From NCBI GenBank assembly GCA_001931875.2, contig MSJH02000642.1, positions 186,001 to 250,000 on the forward strand: a DNA stretch of 64,000 nucleotides, given 5' to 3'. Made by a program: the position numbers and the translations under genes. Below, piece after piece: positions 1-10,493 of this stretch; within the stretch, counting starts at the first letter, position 1; each line of letters starts with the position of its first letter. The notes under the pieces are model-generated. The model worked only from the letters and a program-made list of their open reading frames with translations. It ran no database searches and was not told the DNA's origin. The DNA comes from Byssochlamys sp. IMV 00236 (lineage: Eukaryota; Ascomycota; Eurotiomycetes; Eurotiales; Thermoascaceae).

Positions 1-70
1 ATTCTCTTTTCCCTTCGTGATCTTTGAGAAGATACCTAGTGAAGTGTATCGTACTTGGGAGATCGCCAAT

Positions 71-1019
71 ATGGGAAGAGCCGACTTCATCAAGCAGGTC
101 GAAAGTTCGGAAGAATTCAAGATTCTCGACCGGGTCACAAAGCACGATGCGACAGTTGATGATGCCCTGCAAAAGGTCATCGACATGACCATGGTTGCCA
201 CCACTGTGCATGGTCCAAACAGCCTCCAAGGCGCCGGCCTCGTCGACTACAACGTCGCCTTGGCTCTTATGGAGTTGTCCCAGCGCCTCGAGCCCGCTAA
301 GCATGGCAAGCTCGTAGAGTTCATTTCAAAACTGCAAAAGCAGACCGCAACCGACCCATTAACGGGCGAGCCGCAAAAGATCCAGGGAGATACCCTTTGG
401 ACGGATCTACCGTCGTTTGGCTACACCGAACTAGAAACGTGGTACGAGTTCGGTGGTGAATACAAAGGTAATTCATTCCCAACACCCATCAGTACTTGTT
501 CATACCACTAACCAGCCACGCTACTATCTAGATCCTCTCGATCCTAAGATGGATCCCGAGGAACAATCGCGATGGGCCAACCTGAACGCTTTTCTCGCCC
601 AACTGAGCCAAGCCACTGACGTCCACTATCCGTCTCCTGACGAAAAAGTCCTTTACCATCCTTTGGACAAATCTCTTCGGGGACTGTGGACGCTCCAGAA
701 GGCGCTTGAAAACGGAGACCATCCTCCCGAAACACTTATTGGCACAGTTGCTCTGCGGGCCACATGTCTGTGGTTTATCCACGCCGCTGACCGGCTGTGG
801 GCCAATGTTAAGAACGGTCGCACGTACCCTGAAGCCTCAGGAGCTGGACATGCAAGTGGAAAATATTCGCAGCGAGGCTGGAAGGGGTTTGAGAAAGAGA
901 GGTGGGATATCTGGGTGCAGGGTCTGCAGGACGCGAAAGCAGCGTCTACTGATGAAGAGGAGAAGGCATTGATTGAAGATGCTCTGGCACACATTAAGAG
1001 CGCGACGGAAAGTGGCTAG
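71..1019 (+). CDS. DUF3632 family hypothetical protein (possibly 5'-incomplete)
   Basis: Two exons, 71-467 and 532-1019, joined across a 64-nt intron (GGTAATT donor, CACTAAC branch region, CTATCTAG acceptor), give 294 residues. The C-terminal half has the tryptophan-rich helical pattern of the fungal DUF3632 family: a WANLNAFLAQL-type helix, a LWTLQKALE helix, an ATCLWFIHAADRLW helix and a final RWDIWVQGL helix. The family has no known biochemical role; its members are soluble fungal proteins, often near accessory or stress genes. The frame stays open from the first ATG (71) to the window edge, so an upstream exon is possible. The first 40 bases are pyrimidine-rich like a fungal 5' UTR, which favours ATG 71. 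The family call is recognition from composition and motif order, not from a search. Confidence 0.7.
468..531 (+). other. intron of the DUF3632 gene
   Basis: The GT donor at 468 and AG acceptor at 530-531 restore the frame (exon 1 leaves one base, giving an Asp codon at the junction). Length and branch point are typical of Aspergillus. Confidence 0.8.
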
Positions 1020-2193
1020 GTTTCTGGGGACATTATGATATCATGTATTGGATACCCAGGAGAATAGAGTCATGGACTCTGATAGATTAACGGTTCCAAT
1101 TGCTCAATATATTTCTATAAACAGCATATATGTGTAGGAACATTACCCAGTACAAGTACAGTTAAACCGCCACCACCGCTGAAAGAAATTTATATATAAC
1201 GAATCTAGTGAGACAATAGGCTGCACAAATCGTTTAATGCCAAGGATATACTTAATTTTGAAGTATATATTTACCTCCTAGCGATAAAGTTGTCGGTCAG
1301 TCCATTGTCTATAATAAGCATATTCCAACTCTACTGTATATATAAACATCATCTTTCTTCCAGTATTCACACCAATCTCGAGCTTATCAGGGTTTCTACA
1401 TAGTAGAAACCTACGAAGCACCTTTATTGTCTAGATATATATCTCAGAAGCTTGCCCTGAAGTTATGTACATTACATATCAGAGTGCTATCTGCTCGAGA
1501 GAATGGGCATAAGAGTCTTTACCGCACTGCCTCTCCATCTACCTACCTGCCGCCAGAAAATGGTTGCATAGACCCTCTCCCTTCGTAGGGGCTGGCGGTT
1601 AGGACAGAAATGGCCCTTCACGATTGGGATTGATTCCCAGCCTGCCACGAAGGCTTGTGCTGCAACTTGGTGGCTAAAGGATTCTCTTAGCGCTTGGGGT
1701 CTGAGAATCCTTCGAGAAACTAGCCCATGTCAGGCAGTTGCACAGATTATCGTCGACGAAGTAAGGCACTTTCGCGATAAACTAAGGTTGGGAGCCGTGC
1801 GGGTCGTGGGGGCCATAAATCAGCGTTGGAATTAAGTTCACGTATAGTGTCCAACCTCCAGGCGGGGATCCTAACTTAGCTTGGAGAGAAAACAAAATAT
1901 GGCCCCCCTGCCTACTGCAATTCTGGCATAGATCTATGCATCGTGTCCAATGGCAACCGACTAAGTATTCGTCGAATGTGGCTTATACAGCCGATACCGA
2001 CTAGTTAATTAACACTCTGGCGAGGCGCCCGACTTTATTTATCGTCTCGGCGCCCTGGTCTGTCATGGATCGAGAAATATTAATCACGGCTCTTTCTTCA
2101 GTCGCTCCCTAAATCGAACTCGAACGCAGTCAGGACCGGGTTCTGAGAGTTGTCAAATCTCGTTCCCTTTCCTATCGCCCACTGCAGTTCACA
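1020..2193. other. intergenic region with a cluster of hairpins
   Basis: No credible protein-coding segment is visible. The first 500 bases are AT-rich trailer of the DUF3632 gene. The stretch about 1540-1800 is more GC-rich and holds four successive inverted repeats (separate entry). The last 100 bases before the next ATG are pyrimidine-rich, as expected for a promoter and 5' UTR. Confidence 0.6.
1550..1712. ncRNA. candidate structured RNA: four tandem hairpins
   Basis: Four inverted repeats follow each other. CCGCCAG at 1550-1556 pairs with CTGGCGG at 1592-1598 and encloses a small CCCT/AGGG hairpin. TGGGA at 1625-1629 pairs with TCCCA at 1635-1639. GCCAC-G-AAG at 1644-1652 pairs with CTT-G-GTGGC at 1666-1674 with one mismatch. 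AAGGATTCTC at 1677-1686 pairs perfectly with GAGAATCCTT at 1703-1712. I cannot match it to U1-U6, U3, SRP, RNase P or tRNA by eye. It could be a structured non-coding RNA or the trace of a palindromic element; the strand is unknown. Confidence 0.3.
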
Positions 2194-3084
2194 ATGACCA
2201 ACGGTCTCTCCACAGCCGAGCTGGTCATTTATGTGATCCTCATCATCCCAGTTCTGTACCTGCTCGTCAAACATGGACGGAACGGCTTGCTAGGATGGCT
2301 CTTCCTGTCCTTTTTCTGCGTCCTCAGAATCGTTGGTGGAGGGTTGGCGATAAAGAGCTCTAGTCCAGCTGCTACCATCATTTCCAGCGTCGGACTTTCT
2401 CCTCTATTACTTGCGACAGGCGGTATCCTGCATGAAGCGTGAGTCGCACTCCCACAATCTCAAGGGATGTATATAGCTAATACGGGGATAATAGGAGGAG
2501 TTACCGCATCCATGGTCTTGACGCAAAACTCGAGCAGGTTCTCGGGCTCCTTTTCCATATGCTGGTGATTGCGGGAGTTGCCCTCACTGCCGCCGGATCT
2601 GCGAAACTCCAAGCCCACCAACAACCAATTGACAAGGACGAGTCGATCGTCAAGGCGGGTATCTCTATTTTGACCGTCTCTTGGGGAGTCCTCGTCGGAT
2701 GGACCGCACAGTCATTCACTGCGCAGCGTGCAACGCACGGTGTCGCGCGTGCGGGAACACTGGTAAGCAATGCATTCTCGAGATATCACGGCAGCAACAG
2801 GAGTTGCTGACTTTGGAATCTAGCTCCTCTCGTCTGTCGGCTTTGCTCTCGTGTTCATCGGTGTTCGCGTGTTTTACAGTCTCGTTGCTCTATGCACGGA
2901 GAAGGCATCTCTCAACCCGACTACCGGCTCCCTCGCTGTCCGGGTGGTGCTGGGCTTCTTGCCAGAACTTATTGCGACGCTGATTTACATTTCCGCGGGA
3001 TTCGCGACTCAGAGTGTCGCCCAACAGGCTCGAGGCGAAGCTGTTGACTTGGCTCGGAAGCCTCATCAGGCGCCATATGTTTGA
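2194..3084 (+). CDS. multi-pass integral membrane protein, DUF7702 type
   Basis: Three exons, 2194-2438, 2495-2762 and 2824-3084, give 257 residues; introns of 56 and 61 nt have GTGAGT and GTAAGC donors. The protein is nearly all hydrophobic segments. An extracellular-looking N-terminus (STAELVIYVILIIPVLYLL) is followed by a KHGRNG loop, a GWLFLSFFCVLRIVGGGLAI helix, and further helices around AATIISSVGLSPLLLATGGIL, VLGLLFHMLVIAGVALTAAG, ILTVSWGVLVGWTA, VGFALVFIGVRVFYSLVAL and VVLGFLPELIATLIYISAG, about seven in all. This is the layout of the fungal DUF7702 family (KHG...GW...LRIxG at the start), whose function is unknown. It starts at the only ATG in context and ends with a short polar cytosolic tail. 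Confidence 0.75.
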
Positions 3085-3774
3085 ATGGTGGAATGATTTT
3101 TGTTTCACTGTCGTGTGTCAGTCTTGTATATACATAATTAAAGCGATACCATATATTCCATACTATCATGTTACTCACGCGTCTTGAATTTCGATCTTCT
3201 GCTGTCATTATCCTAACGAGAACGCTTCCTTGGAATATTGCTCCACGACCTGTCCTAGAAGAGATGGCCTCGATGATCGCTGTGCGTGCTGGAAAGACAG
3301 ATGCATCAGCGGGAATGCCGAATAAGGGGTTTCATAGACGGAGGAATCTATTAGATTGCATTAAACCTAGGTTATTGTAACGGTCTATGATTGCAAACGG
3401 CTATTTATTCTTAGCGGAACACCGTTAAAAGCCATCCAGTCCAGATCAACTTCGAACCGGATGAGGCACTCTGCGAGACAATTCCTTTGGGATTTATGCA
3501 CGTAGGTACTTCAGAGTGAGCCCACAAATCAATTGTAGCTGACCATTCATGAATCAAAACCATGTATAGATAGAATAGAATGTTGCTATTGCTGGTTCGC
3601 TCCACCCGGAGTTTAATCTCTTCGGAACCCCACTATACTTAGAATTCTATTCCGAAACTATCGTCGAAAAAGACTAATAGTAAGCAGCTACCCTACCTAC
3701 CTTAGGTAGGTAGTCAACTATACTCACTTCATAATCCATCTTCTCGTCCCATCCAGAACGGAATTTTCTTCGAC
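3085..3774. other. intergenic region, promoter of rib7
   Basis: No gene is visible. It contains the trailer of the membrane-protein gene and an upstream region for rib7 with a perfect inverted repeat, CTACCTACC-TTA-GGTAGGTAG, at 3693-3713, about 60 bp before the start codon. Confidence 0.6.
3693..3713. repeat. 9-bp inverted repeat CTACCTACC / GGTAGGTAG
   Basis: A perfect palindrome with a 3-nt spacer lies 61 bp upstream of the rib7 ATG. The same GTAGGTA/TACCTAC words recur elsewhere in the spacers (for example 25431-25444, 44157-44173 and 47593-47606). It may be a protein-binding site in DNA or a hairpin in a 5' leader; nothing in the sequence decides between these. Confidence 0.5.
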
Positions 3775-4608
3775 ATGTCGCAAATCCCCAGTGACGCCCT
3801 CGATTTCCCGGACTCCGATCGGAAGTTCCTGGAACCTCATCTCCCACCTCGGAATGGCGAGACCAAGAGTCCTAACTTGCCATTCACAACAGTGACATTT
3901 GCCATGTCACTAGATGCATCTCTGGCGATCTCACCGGGAGTCCGAACGGTCCTGTCGGGACCTCAGTCCAAGGCAATGACGCATTATCTACGCTCTCGTC
4001 ACGATGCTATCTTAATTGGCGTTGGTACCGCTCTAGCAGACGATCCTGGTCTGAATTGTCGCATAGAGGGCGTGGGCGGATACGGCGGCGAGAGTCTGCA
4101 AGGCCAGCCTAGGCCTATTATCATTGATCCTTCGGCTAGATGGGAATTTACGGAAGAGGCTAAGATCTTGAAACTCGTCAAAGAAGGCCGTGGGCGTGCT
4201 CCGTATATCGTTACTGGCAAGCATTCACCTCCGGTGAAACAGAAGGAGATCCTTGAAGAGCACGGTGGGAAGTATCTTACTATGGATTTCACTACGACGG
4301 AAGCTGGAGCTCATCGGTTCGACTGGACCGTCCTGCTAGAGAGGTTGAAGAAAGAGGGACTAAACAGCGTCATGATTGAAGGTGGTGCCGTTATTATCAA
4401 TTCTCTCCTGGATCCCTCGTCTCAGGCGCTGATTGATAGTGTGATCATCACGATCGCACCAACGTGGCTGGGTCGAGGTGGGGTGGTTGTCTCACCTGAA
4501 CGACGATATGATAGTGGTGGCAATTCCATTCCGGTATCACGTCTCTCGGACGTAAAGTGGTATCCATTTGGTGAAGATGTTGTGCTCTGTGGAAAGATCA
4601 AACACTAA
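3775..4608 (+). CDS. rib7: 2,5-diamino-6-ribosylamino-4(3H)-pyrimidinone 5'-phosphate reductase
   Basis: A single-exon gene of 277 residues. It reduces the ribosyl side chain of the pyrimidine intermediate to the ribityl form with NADPH, the second step of riboflavin synthesis in fungi. It carries the RibD C-terminal (HTP reductase) fold: an FTTVTFAMSLDASLA strand at about residues 37-51, the GPQSKAMTHYLRSRHDAILIGVGT block at about 62-85, the LADDPGLNCR substrate/cofactor loop at about 86-95, PRPIIIDPSARW at about 112-123, and the late MIEGGAVIINSLL and TIAPTWLGRGG motifs of the family. Length fits fungal Rib7 (about 250-300). The ATG at 3775 is preceded by a CGAC context and a short AT-rich leader. 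No intron is needed. The call is strong from motif order. Confidence 0.93.
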   Translation: MSQIPSDALDFPDSDRKFLEPHLPPRNGETKSPNLPFTTVTFAMSLDASLAISPGVRTVLSGPQSKAMTHYLRSRHDAILIGVGTALADDPGLNCRIEGVGGYGGESLQGQPRPIIIDPSARWEFTEEAKILKLVKEGRGRAPYIVTGKHSPPVKQKEILEEHGGKYLTMDFTTTEAGAHRFDWTVLLERLKKEGLNSVMIEGGAVIINSLLDPSSQALIDSVIITIAPTWLGRGGVVVSPERRYDSGGNSIPVSRLSDVKWYPFGEDVVLCGKIKH

Positions 4609-7600
4609 AATGTTGGGTACAAGGAGTGAATGCTCACGATGCGAGGCAGCACGCAGAAGATGCAAGCGATGATCGATGGAATTTATCATATGACCACAGC
4701 ATGTAGCGAATAGAATCGTATTCCTGATGTTCTTTCCCAAAGCAAAATAGAGCTCTCGAAGGCTGAGAAACAGTAACAAGGCAGCCAAGAACACCAGAAT
4801 GACCACAGCAAACACAAGCGTGAGAACTGAGAACCAAGCTGAAACCCCGAGAAAAGCGTTCTATTCTGGCCTCGCCTGAGTTCCCACTTACATCGTGTGT
4901 AATATGAGACTCAAGACTCCAAGCAGAAAGAGAAGGGGGGGCGTAGTGCTTCGCGAGTACATCGGAAGGCAGTACAAATGTGTTGGATAGTGCCTGTTTG
5001 GAACTAAAAGTCCAGATCAAGAGAAGCATCTAGAAGCAGCGTTGAGAGCTGAAATGGGACTTTCTCGAGTAGCCTCGTCTCTCCAAGAACCTCCACAGGA
5101 GGTACAGGACACAGTGGCAGAGGGGAATATGCTGGTCAGATGAACGAATGAAGAAGTGCCTTCCAGAGCGGCTAATTCCAGAACCCCATTTTATTCTTCC
5201 TCTATATAGGGTTAATAACAAGAAGTCTCATAATCAAGTATCCTTTCTCCAAGTTGGATTTCGGTACGTCCTTTATGGTTCAACCCAATATAGATCTGCC
5301 ATAAATGACTACACAGAATATTTAGTTTGCAAAGCTTCAGCAATGATGATGAGAACAAAGGGGTAAAAAAGAGAGCATAAAGTGACAAGAGAACATGAGA
5401 TTCTCGCCTTTTGGTTCAAGAGTAAATAAGAAATCCCCTGCAACTGCGCGCATGTGGGAGTAATTACCTAACCAGGTTCGGTTTTCCTGTTTGGGAATCT
5501 ATGTCATGTGATTCAATGTTAACTACCTGAGTGAGGATATGATTAGTAAGATTTGTATTCTCTCTCGCAGAATCGACGGGGAATAATTCAAGAAGGCTTT
5601 CTTTCTTGGCAAGTAATCTTATCCTCTAGGGTATAGTGAGACACAGCGGCGCAGTGGAGTACTGTAATTTTTTCCTTTCCTATCTTATCTCCCAAGTAAG
5701 CATCTTTCCAAGATATTAAGTCGAAAGTGAATCAGGTAACATCCACGTTTGGAAAATAGATCCCTATAAGTACATGTGGGTGCGACTGTAGAGTACGTGG
5801 TACCCTGCTATAGATAGAAACAAGAGAAGGAGGCGCAGGGAAAAGTTGCCGCAGGATCGGAGGGTAGACAAACTGCGTACTCGTACAGGGCTGAGTCTGC
5901 GTTTACCCGCGTAACCGCGATGGGGAGGACATGACCCACCGCTTGGGGTCGATGGTAGCGGGGATTTATTTTTAAGTTATCATCCTCCATCAATGCCAAG
6001 ATAACTAAAGTTGTTATTATTATCTGGGGATCGCATAAACACTTTCCTGTTTGGTCTCTTTGCTGGGTTACTCTAACGGCTGTGCCGTCAGTAGGGGACT
6101 GTGTCTGTTTTGGGATTGTTGCATCGCTTAGCAAGTGCGAGCGTCCTGAAGAAGGGCCAGTTGATGTAGACCTCGACCGTAGCAGACATCCGGTTTTCCC
6201 CAAGACACGATAGGGATAATAAACAATGAATTGTTGGGTGAGCTTCTTCTAAGGTCTTATATGGGTAGTATTTGCAATCCAAGTGTGACTGGTATCGGAA
6301 TCGTATTAGTTATTGGCCAGACAAGTGCTAGGTACAGAGGTTCGAGATAGGGAAGAATATGATAACCTGGGCACTGATTACCATATAGAGTAATAATTCA
6401 TCAACCCTGTTACATCTTAACAAGAAAGATAATAGATGATATTGCCTCTTAATCAGGCTAAGGTATTCCTGCTAACCTGCCAGATTCCGGGGGATTTTAG
6501 CGGGATGAAGCCATGTCGCACAGGCTGCCCAAGGCCCGACCCGGCTTTTCCCTATACCATCGCCCTGATTGGCTGCATCCGCCCACTTACCGGGCGATCC
6601 AGGGTTCGCCAAGAAGAACACCTGACCGACGAGGGGAACAGCGCCATGACGCCATCGCGCAGCAGTTAAAGAGCAAAATGCGATCGTCTGGCGTGTCCGA
6701 TGCCATATAACCATAACCCGCGATGGTTACAGTCTGATCATTGGCAGCCAGCGCTCGCACGCGGGGAGAGAGATCGGAGCAGAGACCGTGCGCCACTTGG
6801 TTCTCGTGCCCGGGCCTGCTTCTGGTGACGACGGCCAGCAGTGAGGGGTATTCGGCACTGACGACGGGGCTTTCTCGGCCTCTCATGGGGGTTGACGAAG
6901 AAGAGAAAAATCTGTCACGGTTCCGCACTTCTACTGCCCGGCAACAGCAGTGGGAAATGTGGACGGTAACTACTAATAAACTAACTAGACTACCAGTCGT
7001 GGGCGAGTCAGCGGTCGGTGGGACGGACGTGGACACCTGGCAGCTCGGCCGTGGCGTAGAGCCGTGAGTGAAGCTCCTGTGCGGTCGATGCGACACTGCC
7101 AACTGCCAATGATGCGGTCAGCAAGCTGTTTTAGTGGCATGCAGCGAACATGGCGGGATTCTTTCTAGAAGCCTGTCCGGACCACAGCCCTGCCAGCTTC
7201 CTTTGCGGGTATCGAAGACGACGCCAATGACATTGTGCACATGCATTCTTCGTTGCAGGCGGGAGGTTTCGTTAGCCTTATGGACGTGGCGCCAGAGAAG
7301 AAAGGAGCCGTGGGGTTTGATTTGGTCTATTAAAGAAAATCCGTTTCTGACCCCGCGGTGTGACCAAAACAAACCGCCAGTGGACTTGGAGTCTTGGACG
7401 GAGAGCAAGGCCGCGATGACGTGAAGTCAGGCTGCTTCCCACTCAGCTCGGCCATTGAACTGAACTGCAGATGATCGCGACAAGATGACAAGAGGCTGAA
7501 GCCGTACGCTGGACATGATAATTTGATCAGGTATGAGCGACTGGTGAGGACACCCGAGCCATGGATCGTCCATACCACGGAGCGGCACCTGGACCGCGCA

Positions 7601-8946
7601 CCGCCGGAGGGTTCGATGCCAGCAATGCCTGGACACGCCAATGGTGATCCTCCTATATATGTACCGAGTAGCGCTTCGCTGCGGTCTCCAGGCGTCTACT
7701 GGCTGGCCTGGAGGTTGTACTGTACATCAGACCGATCTGGATGTAGGACGAGCCTTGCTCGTTGCGGACACCGGTCCAACCCCGGATAATAGCCGATACG
7801 TACCATTATTACTTCTCCAGATTTAGGATCCTCCCGGCCGGGTCGAGGACACAGATGCGATACGCAAGGTCCGATCGAGGTACTAGACGTGAACCATGGA
7901 CGCGACTCTCGCTTGTAGTTCCCAGTACCACGGACTCCCCAGTATTCCAGACCTATATAGCGGCCGTGCGCCATTCCACAACGCTCAATGGCACACAGAA
8001 ATTATTTCTTGCTCGTCTAGGACGACTATCGCCCGTCGAAAGCGCCAGGGTCAGCGCGTCCGCCAATGAACCGGGAGTGGTGATAAACGCGGCGCGAAAC
8101 GATCATCTGCAGGAAGTCCGTCAACGAGGCGCCGGGATCATCCTGGGGGGGAAGTTATCTGTGCGAAAGCGACCCTGGGACATCCTGTGCCTGGGGCCAA
8201 CGGTCTCCTAGAGTTCAAACTTCGGCCGGCGCAGCTTTGGGAGACTGAACGGCGCCATCCACGGGTCAGAAGCTTCAGACCGATCAGCGTCGCTACGCCT
8301 CGTCGGATACGGGAGACTATTGAGACCAAGTACGCAACTCGGCCTCTGCCCTCGCCCTCCCCCGACTCTTTCTTCCCTCTCTCCTCTCCTCCCAGCGCCT
8401 CCTCCCATCTTTTTCTCTTTCTCCTGCTGTCTGTGAAGGACATCCCCCTCCCTATCGACAAACCGTCAACTCAATCTGGCCGCCACTACCGATATTTGGT
8501 GTCCTGTCTCACGGCCGGCGCCAAACGGTGCGTAGGCTCTTGGCCCCCTCCCCTCCTTTCTCCAGCTCGTTGCTGCGCTGCTCGTTACGGGCCCAGTCAT
8601 CTCCCAACTGCACACGGCTACCGCGCAGCTTGGTGCACGCTTGTCGCTCTGGAACCGGCGTTTGGAATCTTGCGCATCCAAAAAAAGAAGATACTCGATA
8701 CCCATTTCTTTGTTTGGAATTTGATTGATTTCTTTTGGATCTGTTTTTTTGCTTGTCCCCTGCCAATTCGTACGGGACGCCGGTCATACGTCCCTCGCCG
8801 GGCTCTGGTGTCAGCCCCTTGGTATCGAGTCGAGCATCTCGAGGCGCCTTGACGGCCAATTCGTTTCCTGACTCTTTTTTTACATATTTTTTTTTATATT
8901 CCCCATCGCGAATCATCGCATGTCATCTCAGTAGAGAACCGCGGCG
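4609..8946. other. large gene-free region upstream of aceA
   Basis: About 4.3 kb with no coding segment I can defend. Several open frames of 100-220 codons (for example 6587-7102 on - and 8187-8852 on +) have low-complexity, Arg/Ser/Pro-rich translations and no recognisable domain; they look like chance frames in a GC-richer stretch. From about 8340 to 8430 the + strand is a long pyrimidine tract, and from 8690 to 8900 it is T-rich; both are typical of a fungal promoter and 5' UTR and point to a long leader for aceA. Confidence 0.6.
8340..8430 (+). promoter_or_regulatory. CT-rich tract in the aceA upstream region
   Basis: A block about 90 bases long is almost entirely C and T on the coding strand. 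Such tracts commonly lie near transcription starts of filamentous-fungal genes. It lies about 520-600 bp before the aceA start codon, so the 5' leader may be long. Confidence 0.4.
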
Positions 8947-10493
8947 ATGCTTATCGATGGCGAGAAGTGGGCTTGTGAAGCTTGCGTCCGGGGTCACCGG
9001 GTCAGCAGCTGTCACCACAGCGGTAGGTCGAACCAACAGAAGGAAATGAGATTGAATTGGACCCCAGGCAAACTAACATTTCTACCACAGACCGACCCCT
9101 CACCCATATCAACAAAAAAGGCCGACCAGTCTCTCAATGTACACACTGTCGCGGTCTACGCAAGTCGAGGACAACCCACGTGAAATGCGAGTGCGGTGAC
9201 AAGAAGAAGAACAACAGCAACAACAACAACCATCATAGTGAATCTGACTCCCCCACCGGAGATAATCGCTTGTGCTGCGGTTGTACTCATGGCCAACGCT
9301 GCACCTGTGCGCTCAAGAAGGAGCATCACCTCGACCCGGTCCCGGAGACGGGCTTGCCTCTAGCACCACCCGCGGTCACGTCAGAACCTAAGAAACCTCG
9401 TTTGACATCGACCAAGTCTGAGAGCACACTCACTGTCTTCCGTGATGGCCATCACAAGCCGGCCTACAAGCACAACGACATGGCTCACAAGTGCGGTGTG
9501 CCGTACACCATCCCCAGGTCTCACACGATCCACTCCACCACGGATATTGTCCAGCGATCGGCAGATGCTCTTGCGGGCATCGGCCAGACCGCTGACATCG
9601 GTCAAGATGCCTCCAACCGTGTGGATCAGACGCCCAGTGGTCCCCAGCGCCTGGTCAAATCGGAGCATGGATCTCCCGAAAGCGCGCCCGTCCCGAGTTT
9701 GGAGCAGATCAACACCCAAATGCCGCCTCTCGATATCTCGTCGTTCTCCCCTTTTGGAACAACCGAGTCTCCTTTGACATCGATGACGTTCCAGGATTCT
9801 TACCAAGAACAACCGTTCTTCACCTCGCCTGAGGCTGACTTTTCGCTCGGGTCCGCTGGTCTCAGTGCACCGCCGGTGGACTGGTCAAGCTTCCCATTGT
9901 ATGCGTCCGACGTATCCGCCACAGCAGAGAGCCAGCCTCCTTCCTACGCTAGTTTTGATTACAATGCGTTCAACAATCACCCGGGCATCGCAGCTTCGTC
10001 GTCCGGTGATATTTCTGAGATTGATGAATTTGGACCGCTCCCCGGGTTGGGGCAGTCTTCCAACGATATCCATGACCTCAACAGTGTGAGTGACGGTTCT
10101 GACAGCGATCAGTACCGCTTCAGCTCATCTTCCTCCTTCATTGGGTTGCCTCAGGCACAGCTCCTGTCGTCAACCAACCTGGAGTCGATCAACATCGATG
10201 ATTTCTTGAAATCAGCCAATGAGTCGACGGCGGCGTTGGAGCACCAGCTTCAAGCTAGCATGGGCCTGGAGTCAAAGCCCATGCCGTCGCAGAGCGGCTA
10301 TGCGATCCCGCAGGCGCAGCTTTACCCCCACGGTAGTGAGCCACTGACGAGCGAGCCGCTGCCAGATTCGATGAGCGGTATCCCGATGACGACGTCTCCT
10401 ACCGATGCTATCTGGGCCCCTAGCTTGTATGATTCCGCATCTGTACCTCTCGGTAATGGGCAGTCCTTCCCTCAGAACCAGTGGTCCAGCTAG
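8947..10493 (+). CDS. aceA: copper-fist transcription factor AceA-like
   Basis: Two exons, 8947-9022 and 9091-10493 (intron 68 nt), give 492 residues. The N-terminus is a copper-fist DNA-binding domain: Zn ligands Cys10, Cys13, Cys22 and His24 in the CxxCxRGHR...CxH pattern, a KGRP minor-groove motif at 35-38, then Cys42, Cys45, Cys58 and Cys60. An Asn/His-rich linker leads to a second cysteine block (Cys87, 88, 90, 96, 98 in the RLCCGCTHGQRCTCALKKE run). The remaining 390 residues are Ser/Pro/Gln-rich with acidic patches, like an activation region. Copper-fist factors sense Cu(I) through the cysteine blocks; AceA of A. fumigatus switches on copper detoxification. Adjacency to alaA agrees with my memory of the A. 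fumigatus order. Mac1-like or CufA-like factors are the alternative. Confidence 0.85.
9023..9090 (+). other. intron of aceA
   Basis: The GTAGGT donor at 9023 and TACCACAG acceptor ending at 9090, with CTAAC at 9072, restore the CxH-S-D-RP copper-fist reading across the junction. Confidence 0.9.

Noticed and set aside
590..615. tRNA-like A box inside the DUF3632 exon
   Set aside because: It lies in a supported coding exon and has no B box or cloverleaf.
4634..5221. Small gene on the minus strand after rib7
   Set aside because: Open frames of 131 and 63 codons with splice-like GTAAGT, but no protein motif and poor codon pattern; could be antisense transcript at most.
6587..7102. 171-codon open frame on the minus strand
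   Set aside because: No motif, Ser/Arg/Pro-rich, overlapping frames equally open on the other strand.
7762..8211. 149-codon open frame on +
   Set aside because: No recognisable domain or splice-supported extension; flanked by stops and similar chance frames.
8187..8852. 221-codon open frame on + upstream of aceA
   Set aside because: It crosses the pyrimidine tract, so it encodes Ser/Pro/Phe/Leu runs; typical chance frame in a promoter.
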